This document shows, piece after piece, positions 8,507 through 13,173 of a DNA stretch of 35,366 nt. A program made the position numbers and the translations under genes. Under the pieces are notes generated by a model. That model saw only the letters and a program-made list of their open reading frames with translations, ran no database searches and was not told where the DNA came from. Origin of the DNA: a virus. The stretch covers positions 1-35,366 of the IMG/VR virus record IMGVR_UViG_3300047169_000101. One strand, given 5' to 3'. Each line of letters opens with the position of its first letter. The first letter of the stretch is position 1.

Positions 8507-8763
8507 TGATCTTCCCCCGGCGTGGGTGGTTCGACCGAGAAGGGCGTGGCAAGGGATTTGAGGTGCTGCCGCTCCATGTCGCGCCACATTCTCATGGCCA
8601 GGCTGACGCAATTGACGCCGGGGACGTTGTGGTCGAGGCGCACGACCACGGTGGTTTCCGCCCCCGCGTCGTAGCAGGCCTCGCAGAAGAGCGTCGCGCG
8701 ACCCGGCAAGTTAACCAGCGCTGCGACGGTGCCGTGAATGGGACAGGTGCAGGGCTGATTCAT
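8503..8763 (-). CDS. Zinc-ribbon-like small protein
   Basis: The protein has 86 aa from ATG 8763, with ATGA overlaps to the genes on both sides; longer in-frame extensions have no such support. C5, C7, C27 and C30 (PCTCPIHG and LFCEACYD) form a plausible zinc ribbon. The rest contains a beta-strand segment (ETTVVVRLDHN) and a helix. The gene sits immediately before the transposase, so it may be an accessory factor for transposition or regulation. The family was not identified. Confidence 0.7.
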   Translation of the reverse strand: MNQPCTCPIHGTVAALVNLPGRATLFCEACYDAGAETTVVVRLDHNVPGVNCVSLAMRMWRDMERQHLKSLATPFSVEPPTPGEDQ

Positions 8764-9488
8764 TTGCGCGACTCCCGGACCTTGACCAGCGTCTTGAGCG
8801 TGCGCTTTGCCACCTCGATGGCCTCGTCGAGCCGGGGCAACGGCCACTCAGCGATCACATGCACCTTCTGCCCGTTGCGGTCGACCACCTCGTCAATGGC
8901 CAGCGCGAATTGACCGAAGAGCTCGAGCTGCATCTGCACCCGCTCCTCCAGCGTCAGCGACGGCGGTGCGTCGCCCGCCCCAGGCGCGCGGTCCTTAAGC
9001 GACGCGCCGTGGCGCTGCTTGATGAACTTGCACTCCTCCAGGGCGGCGATTTCTTCCTCCAGCGTGGTGATCTTGTGCGTCACCTTCTCCAAGGCCCTCA
9101 CCTCAACGGGCGTGAGGTGCAGCATCGGGCGATGCATGAAGTCGGCGATGCGCTGCCGGTCAGCGGCGGGGAGCTTGTCCATCAGCGGTGCCACCGCCTT
9201 CCAGCGATTCATCAGGCGGCGCGCTTTCTCGTCGGAGAAGCCAAATTTTCCCTCAACGAAGGCTTCCCAACTAGCAAACCCACACGTTGTGGGTTTGGTC
9301 CGATCTCCGCCGCGCGTGAACCCATGCTCCTGCTGGAGCGCCACCAGGCACGCGCCCTGGGCGGCCTGGAAGAGCAGCTTCAGCCGCTGGTGGACTTCCT
9401 CCATCGTGCCATAGGCCATGAGGATCTTTTCTAACGCGTCCGGCTTCTGGTCCGGGAGGATGAAGGCTAAGGCTGTCGATTTACTCAT
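8760..9488 (-). CDS. DUF3102-like early phage protein
   Basis: The protein has 242 aa from ATG 9488. Residues about 66-100 carry GFASWEAFVEGKFGFSDEKA and RRLMNRW, a motif of many phage and plasmid proteins (F-x-S-W-E-x-[FY]-x-x-x-x-x-G-[FL]-S-x-x-x-A-x-R-L) resembling DUF3102 and ParB-like helical proteins. A long helical, coiled-coil-prone middle (LEKVTHKITTLEEEIAALEE) follows. It is the first large gene of the operon before the transposase. It may bind DNA. The codons at the motif start (KPTTCGF) are unusually AT-rich and encode a perfect hairpin in the DNA. Confidence 0.7.
   Translation of the reverse strand: MSKSTALAFILPDQKPDALEKILMAYGTMEEVHQRLKLLFQAAQGACLVALQQEHGFTRGGDRTKPTTCGFASWEAFVEGKFGFSDEKARRLMNRWKAVAPLMDKLPAADRQRIADFMHRPMLHLTPVEVRALEKVTHKITTLEEEIAALEECKFIKQRHGASLKDRAPGAGDAPPSLTLEERVQMQLELFGQFALAIDEVVDRNGQKVHVIAEWPLPRLDEAIEVAKRTLKTLVKVRESRK
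9275..9297. repeat. Perfect 10-bp inverted repeat inside an early gene
   Basis: CAAACCCACA (9275-9284) and TGTGGGTTTG (9288-9297) are exact reverse complements separated by 3 nt. In minus-strand RNA this folds into a stable hairpin about 190 nt into the coding sequence. It is more AT-rich than the flanking coding DNA. No T-tract follows on either strand, so an intrinsic terminator is unlikely. Confidence 0.8.
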
Positions 9489-9531
9489 AAAGGGGTGGTC
9501 TCGCTCGAATACGACTCGCTACGCTCAGCTC

Positions 9532-9711
9532 ATGGAGCTGGAGGAAGAGCTGCGATCTCGGGTGCAGGAAGGCCTGCAATGGTGCTATTGCTTGCTCGAC
9601 GGAACCGATTTCCGCGGGATTCCGGAAGTTCCCGAGCGTCATCTCCGCCGAGCGGTGCGGTTGTGGATGGGCAATCCGAATTACCGGCACCCGAAGTCGA
9701 AGCTCGATTGA
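9532..9711 (+). CDS. Small rightward ORF inside the leftward early operon
   Basis: The reading frame has 59 aa from ATG 9532 and ends at TGA 9711, 5 nt before the convergent stop of the leftward gene at 9717. Its composition is protein-like: an acidic helix start (MELEEELRSRVQEGLQWCYC), then DGTDFRGIPEVPERHLRR and a Trp-containing helix ending in a basic tail. The leftward frames here read much less naturally. The frame is open further upstream, with ATG 9460 as an alternative, but that would run antisense to the gene starting at 9488. No strong ribosome site is visible. It is a candidate antisense-oriented gene, not a certain one. Confidence 0.5.
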   Translation: MELEEELRSRVQEGLQWCYCLLDGTDFRGIPEVPERHLRRAVRLWMGNPNYRHPKSKLD

Positions 9712-9716
9712 ATTGA

Positions 9717-9920
9717 TCATTTCCGCCCTCCCTCCGGTGGTTGTTCCTCGCGCCACTGGGCGATGAGCTCCTTCGCCAGTTGGAACTCCACATCGAGGAG
9801 ATGGTGGTTGCCGTCGTGGTCGGGGAAAACCCGGAGCGCGAAGCTGATTCCGTCCGCCTCCTTCTCCGTGCAGGTGAAGTAGGGCCCTTCCTCGGCGTTG
9901 ATGATCATGGCGCGGCTCAT
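9717..9920 (-). CDS. Small acidic early protein
   Basis: The protein has 67 aa from ATG 9920, placed only 2 nt after the preceding stop; a longer in-frame version would overlap the winged-helix gene completely. The sequence alternates strands and short loops (GPYFTCTEKEADGISFALRV, then FPDHDGNHHLLDVEFQLAK). It resembles a small alpha/beta fold with one C-terminal helix (ELIAQWREEQ). The family was not recognised. Its location directly after two regulators suggests an early regulatory or accessory role. Confidence 0.65.
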   Translation of the reverse strand: MSRAMIINAEEGPYFTCTEKEADGISFALRVFPDHDGNHHLLDVEFQLAKELIAQWREEQPPEGGRK

Positions 9921-9922
9921 CG

Positions 9923-10162
9923 TTAGCGCTTCCTCTTCTTCAGCCAAGCGACGAGCCCGGCGCGGGTGATGACCATCGACGACTTCGAAGCGCGCGGGTG
10001 CCGCGCATCGACCATGGGGCCGAACTCGCCGGCGGAGGCCAGCGCCTCGACGTGCTTCCGGCTGTGGCGGATGATCGTGGCGACTTCCCACACCCGGAAC
10101 TGCTCCCGGCCCGCGGGCAGGTAGAAGTCGAAGTCGAGCTCGGGTTGCGCTTGGGTTCCCAT
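9923..10162 (-). CDS. Winged-helix/excisionase-like DNA-binding protein
   Basis: The protein has 79 aa from ATG 10162. Residues 22-50 (FRVWEVATIIRHSRKHVEAL and ASAGEF) match a MerR/excisionase-type first and second helix. MVDARHPRASKSSMVITRAG would be the wing, followed by a last helix (LVAWLKKRKR). Proteins of this size and layout (Xis, AlpA, helix_turn_helix_17) bend DNA or act as small regulators. It follows the RHH gene by 9 nt and is probably the second component of the switch, perhaps playing the role Ner plays in Mu. The fold is well supported; the role is inferred. Confidence 0.75.
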   Translation of the reverse strand: MGTQAQPELDFDFYLPAGREQFRVWEVATIIRHSRKHVEALASAGEFGPMVDARHPRASKSSMVITRAGLVAWLKKRKR

Positions 10163-10171
10163 GGCGTGAGG

Positions 10172-10336
10172 TTAAATGAGGACAGAAAGCTCTTTGCGGA
10201 GAGCGCGGCGCATCAGCTGGGAGAACGTGATGTCTTCGCTCTTGGCCTTCTCTTTCGCAGCGGCCCGAAGCTTTTTGGGTAGCCGCACGGCGGCTAACTC
10301 AGTCGGACTCGGCGGCAAAATGGGTTTCTTGCTCAT
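10172..10336 (-). CDS. Ribbon-helix-helix repressor-like protein, first early gene
   Basis: The protein has 54 aa from ATG 10336 to TAA 10172, below usual length limits. The sequence shows the CopG/Arc pattern: strand ELAAVRLP, helix KKLRAAAKEKAKSED, then ITFSQLMRRALRKEL. Such proteins dimerise and insert a two-stranded ribbon into the major groove of a palindromic operator. A perfect 11-bp inverted repeat lies 5 bp upstream of its start codon, over the predicted -10 box of its own promoter, so autorepression is likely. No Shine-Dalgarno is present and the expected transcript starts about 3 nt before the ATG. Confidence 0.8.
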   Translation of the reverse strand: MSKKPILPPSPTELAAVRLPKKLRAAAKEKAKSEDITFSQLMRRALRKELSVLI

Positions 10337-10341
10337 ATCAC

Positions 10342-10366
10342 GGGCGTTATACCGCGTATAACGCCC
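10342..10366. promoter_or_regulatory. Perfect 25-bp operator (11-bp arms, 3-nt spacer)
   Basis: GGGCGTTATAC at 10342-10352 and GTATAACGCCC at 10356-10366 are exact reverse complements around CGC. The element covers the -10 box and most of the spacer of the leftward promoter. It lies between two divergent RHH genes, and the size and symmetry fit binding of an RHH tetramer. The half-site TTATAC recurs further right at 10392-10397, with a variant TAATAC at 10402-10407. Confidence 0.85.
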
Positions 10367-10373
10367 CGGTCAA
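10346..10373 (-). promoter_or_regulatory. Leftward early promoter, sigma70-type
   Basis: Read on the minus strand, TTGACC (10373-10368, five of six consensus bases) is followed after 16 nt by TATAAC (10351-10346, five of six). Transcription would start near 10339, about 3 nt before the ATG of the RHH gene at 10336. The perfect inverted repeat sits on the -10 box and spacer, so a bound repressor would block polymerase directly. This promoter would drive the whole transposition operon. Confidence 0.75.
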
Positions 10374-10379
10374 AACAAT

Positions 10380-10407
10380 TTGTAATTATTTTTATACGGA
10401 GTAATAC
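10380..10407 (+). promoter_or_regulatory. Candidate rightward promoter
   Basis: TTGTAA (10380-10385) and TAATAC (10402-10407) are separated by 16 nt in the only AT-rich stretch of the region. The match to sigma70 boxes is moderate (four and three of six). The expected start, about 10414, coincides with the GTG of the rightward RHH gene at 10415. The -10 box is one of two TTATAC-like half-sites spaced 10 bp apart, so it may be under control of the same regulator as the leftward promoter. Confidence 0.45.
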
Positions 10408-10414
10408 GAAAGTT

Positions 10415-10744
10415 GTGCCCAGCCACTCTCGAAAAGCGGATCAGGACGTCGATGCTTTTTCAGCGCCAAGGTCCCTGCTTACTGCCGCCAAGAGGGAAGC
10501 AGCGAAGCGGGGTATGACCAAATCTGGTTTTTATCGATACTGCCTGGCGCGCGAATGCGGCTTCAGCCAAGCCGAGGCTCTTGAGTTTTCGGTGCATCGC
10601 GCCGTAGTTAACTTTTCTTCCAAGACACAATCACAGTTTCCCCCGCACGATGGACTTTCTGCCAGGCTCTCGGCCATGGCAGAACGACGGAAGGACGCCA
10701 ACATCTTAAACGAACAGCCCCAGGTCTACGAAGGAGAGAAATGA
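10415..10744 (+). CDS. Second ribbon-helix-helix regulator, divergent from the first
   Basis: The protein has 109 aa from GTG 10415. Residues 13-55 read as an RHH unit: strand VDAFSAPRS, helix LLTAAKREAAKRGM, then TKSGFYRYCLARECGFS. The C-terminal half (SVHRAVVNFSSKTQSQFPPH and a final helix) is not recognised and may serve oligomerisation or partner binding. The gene is the first of the rightward transcription unit and overlaps the next gene by 4 nt. Together with the leftward RHH gene and the shared operator region it looks like a two-repressor switch. Which protein maintains lysogeny cannot be told from sequence. Confidence 0.7.
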   Translation: MPSHSRKADQDVDAFSAPRSLLTAAKREAAKRGMTKSGFYRYCLARECGFSQAEALEFSVHRAVVNFSSKTQSQFPPHDGLSARLSAMAERRKDANILNEQPQVYEGEK

Positions 10745-11214
10745 CTTACCTGATCCGAGTGAACGGCGAAGAGCAGGGGCCCTATAGCTTCGACGACCTT
10801 GAAATGTACGAGCGGATGGGCGAGATCGGCGCCAGCACCGAGGTCCGTGCCCAGGACGATTCGGCTTGGAGCGCATGGGCCGCCGCAAAGCAGCTCGAGC
10901 TCAAGAAGCGCGAGCGCATCCGGTGGGACAATCAGTTTGCACTTCCCGCCCGCATCGACACCACGGCCGCCTCTCGGTCGGACAAATCTCGCGGGCTTTT
11001 CATCATTCTCGCGCTCCTCTTTGGCACGCTCGGCCTGCACAATTTCTATGCCGGGCGGTATGCAGTCGGCTTTGCGCAATTCTTCCTCACGATCACCCTA
11101 GCGCCCGTCGGCCTGATCATCCATCTTCCTCTGCTCATTCTCGTTACCGCCGTCTGGGCGATTATGGATGCGCTGATTCAAGACGCCGACGGAACCGGCG
11201 CGCGCATGGCCTGA
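10741..11214 (+). CDS. GYF_2-TM2 domain membrane protein (cargo gene)
   Basis: The protein has 157 aa from ATG 10741, overlapping the RHH gene by 4 nt. Residues 1-50 form a GYF_2 (DUF4339) domain with YLIRVNGEEQGPYSFDDLEM and a W-containing end (AWSAWAAAKQL). Residues about 80-135 are a TM2 domain: a basic KSRG, then GLFIILALLFGTLGLHNFYA with the typical G-x-H-x-F-Y, and a second membrane helix. GYF_2-TM2 fusions are frequent in Verrucomicrobia and Planctomycetes membrane proteins as I recall. It is probably a cargo (moron) gene acquired from such a host. The function in the cell is unknown. Confidence 0.85.
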   Translation: MTYLIRVNGEEQGPYSFDDLEMYERMGEIGASTEVRAQDDSAWSAWAAAKQLELKKRERIRWDNQFALPARIDTTAASRSDKSRGLFIILALLFGTLGLHNFYAGRYAVGFAQFFLTITLAPVGLIIHLPLLILVTAVWAIMDALIQDADGTGARMA

Positions 11215-11219
11215 TTCCC

Positions 11220-11906
11220 ATGAGTATCCTGTTTTTTTTGCTTCTTGCTTCAGGCGTGGCGTTGGCCCAGACGCCCCCGATCGGGAGCACGGCGACGATC
11301 ACGATGGTTGGGGGCGAGAAGATGGTCGGCAAGGTCGTTCGCATCGACCCGGACAGCGTCAGTCTTCTGACCCACGACGGCGGCTCGCGGATTAACTTCT
11401 TCAGCATGACGCCCGAAGAGCGAAAGCGCTGGGGCTACGATCCGGACAAGGCCGCCGAGTTTCTGGCCGAGCAGGAGACGCAAAAAGAAGCGGAGAAGCA
11501 AAAGCGGGCCTCCGTCCTTGGGGCAGGTTCCGCGGATGCCGAATCGGGCTCGTCAGCTTCCGACGATGGATGGGCGAAGGTCGCCAGCTTCTCCGGCAGC
11601 ACGACCAAGAACACCGAGCCGTTCACCGTCTCGGGCGAACGGTGGCGGGTGCGCTGGACCTGCAAGGCCTCGGCGGCGGCCAATGAGCTGATGGGCTCCG
11701 CGGGTCAGGGATCGGCCGAGAAATACGCCGGTCTCATGGTGACGGCCATCCGCGAAAACGGGAACCGCGACACCCTCGATGTCGTCTCTCAGCTGCTGGG
11801 AGGCGGCTCAGATTCCACCGAGCTGCGAGGCGCGGGCACCTATCATTTCGAGGTCCACTCCGCTAACTCCGATTGGACGCTGATCGTCGAGCAATACGAA
11901 AAATAG
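11220..11906 (+). CDS. Secreted protein with verrucomicrobial-type small beta domain
   Basis: The protein has 228 aa. ATG 11220 begins a clean signal peptide (MSILFFLLLASGVALAQ) with a cleavage site after residue 17. Residues 22-80 form a small beta domain with GEKMVGKVVRIDPDSVSLL and end in EERKRWGYDPDKAAEF, a sequence style common in secreted verrucomicrobial and planctomycetal proteins. A Ser/Ala-rich linker follows, and then a beta-rich C-terminal domain (ERWRVRWTCKAS, GTYHFEVHSANSDWTLIVEQ). It would act in the periplasm. With the preceding GYF_2-TM2 gene it forms a two-gene cargo unit. The role is not known; envelope change or superinfection exclusion is speculation. Confidence 0.75.
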   Translation: MSILFFLLLASGVALAQTPPIGSTATITMVGGEKMVGKVVRIDPDSVSLLTHDGGSRINFFSMTPEERKRWGYDPDKAAEFLAEQETQKEAEKQKRASVLGAGSADAESGSSASDDGWAKVASFSGSTTKNTEPFTVSGERWRVRWTCKASAAANELMGSAGQGSAEKYAGLMVTAIRENGNRDTLDVVSQLLGGGSDSTELRGAGTYHFEVHSANSDWTLIVEQYEK

Positions 11907-11907
11907 T

Positions 11908-11934
11908 GGAATAGAAGGCATAGACGGCATAGGT
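11908..11934. repeat. Three imperfect 9-bp direct repeats
   Basis: GGAATAGAA, GGCATAGAC and GGCATAGGT follow each other directly between the secreted cargo gene and the lysis cassette. The repeat period of 9 bp is close to one DNA turn, as for tandem regulator sites. No coding frame uses this stretch. The next gene starts about 40 bp downstream. Confidence 0.6.
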
Positions 11935-11955
11935 GGGTACCGGGTTTTAGCTCTT

Positions 11956-11972
11956 CCGTGATTTGATCACGG
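11956..11972. promoter_or_regulatory. 7-bp inverted repeat immediately before a start codon
   Basis: CCGTGAT and ATCACGG, separated by TTG, end 2 nt before ATG 11975. In RNA the hairpin would cover the ribosome-binding region of the holin-like gene. In DNA it could be an operator. The in-frame TTG in the loop (11963) is an alternative start for the same gene. Confidence 0.55.
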
Positions 11973-11974
11973 GC

Positions 11975-12721
11975 ATGATCTCCACCTTAAAAATTCTCGC
12001 GACGCTGGCGAGGGTTTTCGGCGTTGTTGCCGCGTTCAATTCCATCCCGGGCGTCGATCTCAAGACCTCGGTTCTCATCTTTGGCATCGCCCAGGTTTTG
12101 CACGACCTGGTCGATCATATCGGCGATTTTTTGGACAACGGCAAGTCGGATTGGCGATCTCCTCTGGTCACGGCTGCGGCCCTCACCTGCGCCCTTTCCC
12201 TTGCCGGGCTGACGGCGTGCTCCTCTTCCGGGGGCACTGCTGGGGGCAGTGCTTCCGGCACGCCGTCAGCCATGTCCACGGGCACCGTGACTACGGGAAC
12301 GATCCAGCCGATCTCGGCGACCGACCTCGCGCTGATCCAGACGGGCGCGAGCGTGGCGACGAGCGCGTCGCTCGACTTCGCAATCAAGCAGGTGAGCACG
12401 CGCACCCGCGTGGCCAATGAGGTCTATGCCAGCGCGGTCGATCTCGCCGTGCTGACCGGCCCGAACGGCACGACGCCGACGCCCGCGCAGCTCACGACGA
12501 CGCTCAATGTTTACGACCAGGGCGGCGACGCGCAATACACGCACTACGTCACCGCACTCTCCGGCCTCTACAGCGCCTACTACGCGAAGTTCACGACCGG
12601 CTCGATCACGGCGTCGAACCTCAGCGCCGTGCTGCATGCCATCGCGCTCGGCGCCCAGGCCGCCAGCTCGGCCTACGCCACGGTCCAGCCCGCGCCCGTC
12701 ACCGGAACGATCAGCCTCTAA
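11975..12721 (+). CDS. Holin-like protein joined to a lipoprotein-like domain
   Basis: The protein has 248 aa from ATG 11975; TTG 11963 would add four residues. Residues 1-52 have two hydrophobic stretches (TLARVFGVVAAFN; SVLIFGIAQVLHDLV) and resemble small phage holins. Residues 64-82 then form a second, internal hydrophobic segment ending in LSLAGLTAC, a good lipobox with Cys82, followed by Ser/Gly. The rest is an Ala/Thr/Ser-rich extracytoplasmic domain (GTVTTGTIQPISATDL onward, helical). No standard start codon separates the two parts, although a CTG lies just before the internal signal. It may be a fusion, or the lipoprotein may be started internally. It is the first gene of the lysis/membrane cassette. 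Confidence 0.65.
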   Translation: MISTLKILATLARVFGVVAAFNSIPGVDLKTSVLIFGIAQVLHDLVDHIGDFLDNGKSDWRSPLVTAAALTCALSLAGLTACSSSGGTAGGSASGTPSAMSTGTVTTGTIQPISATDLALIQTGASVATSASLDFAIKQVSTRTRVANEVYASAVDLAVLTGPNGTTPTPAQLTTTLNVYDQGGDAQYTHYVTALSGLYSAYYAKFTTGSITASNLSAVLHAIALGAQAASSAYATVQPAPVTGTISL

Positions 12722-12726
12722 CCGCC

Positions 12727-13080
12727 ATGGCTGTCTCGACCATCGGAGCCGGGCTGGAGCTCGCCACCACGCTCCTCAACCTCGTCGCCCCGAGCGTCAG
12801 CCAGGAACAAAAGGAAATTCTCCTCGATGAATACAAGAAGCGTGTCGCCGAATTGCAGGCCGCCTGCAACGCCATTGCGGCCAAGCCCGATGATCGCGCT
12901 GCTCAGCTTGATCTGGGTCGGCTCACTGACCGGCTGCTCAACGCCGCCGGATTCACGGCCCCTGGACTGGCAAGTCTCGACCTCGAGGTTCCCCTGGACG
13001 ACTACCTCCAGCTCCTCACCGTCTGCTCCACCCTCATCCTCGTCCTCGAGCAGCAGCAGCTCGGGAAAGGCGAAGCGTAA
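12727..13080 (+). CDS. Lysis-cassette protein, possible spanin-like partner
   Basis: The protein has 117 aa from ATG 12727, starting 5 nt after the previous stop. It has a mildly hydrophobic N-terminus (STIGAGLELATTLLNLVAP), an amphipathic helix (SQEQKEILLDEYKKRVAELQ) that could form a coiled coil, and a hydrophobic C-terminal region (LQLLTVCSTLILVLEQQQL). It contains, in the +1 frame, a complete small lipoprotein ORF. An outer-membrane spanin gene nested +1 inside an inner-membrane spanin gene is the lambda Rz/Rz1 arrangement. This protein lacks a clear N-terminal transmembrane helix, so the spanin call is tentative. Confidence 0.6.
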   Translation: MAVSTIGAGLELATTLLNLVAPSVSQEQKEILLDEYKKRVAELQAACNAIAAKPDDRAAQLDLGRLTDRLLNAAGFTAPGLASLDLEVPLDDYLQLLTVCSTLILVLEQQQLGKGEA

Positions 13081-13084
13081 GTAA
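12890..13084 (+). CDS. Embedded small lipoprotein, candidate o-spanin
   Basis: The frame has 64 aa from ATG 12890 in the +1 frame of the surrounding 117-aa gene, ending 4 nt after it. The first 16 residues, MIALLSLIWVGSLTGC, are a compact lipoprotein signal with lipobox LTGC at Cys16. The remaining 48 residues after Cys16 are rich in Ser and Pro, including a run of serines, and end in a basic GKAKRK. A short Pro/Ser-rich lipoprotein nested in another lysis gene is what o-spanins such as lambda Rz1 look like. The weak ribosome site and the chance of a fortuitous frame limit certainty. Confidence 0.5.
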   Translation: MIALLSLIWVGSLTGCSTPPDSRPLDWQVSTSRFPWTTTSSSSPSAPPSSSSSSSSSSGKAKRK

Positions 13085-13173
13085 GCCCAAGCCGAATCGG
13101 CCCTTCATCGACCGGATCCCGAAGCGCGACGCCGAGCATGTCGAGGCCCTGGCCGAGCGCGGTTGCAATTGCC

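Noticed and set aside
9508-9521. AATACGACTC...CTA resembles the T7 RNA polymerase promoter core.
   Set aside because: Ten consecutive bases match, but the initiating part TATAG is missing, no phage-type RNA polymerase gene is present, and the bases also fit an ordinary reading frame; probably chance.
10346-10373. Use of the palindrome's second TATAAC (10357-10362) as a rightward -10 box.
   Set aside because: No -35-like hexamer lies 15-19 bp upstream on that strand; the nearest TTG is 22 bp away.
13085-13173. A protein-like third frame (NRPFIDRIPKRDAEHVEALA) after the nested lipoprotein.
   Set aside because: No ATG, GTG or TTG precedes it in frame and it runs on into the glycosyltransferase shadow; possibly a remnant or the effect of an old frameshift, but not a supportable gene.
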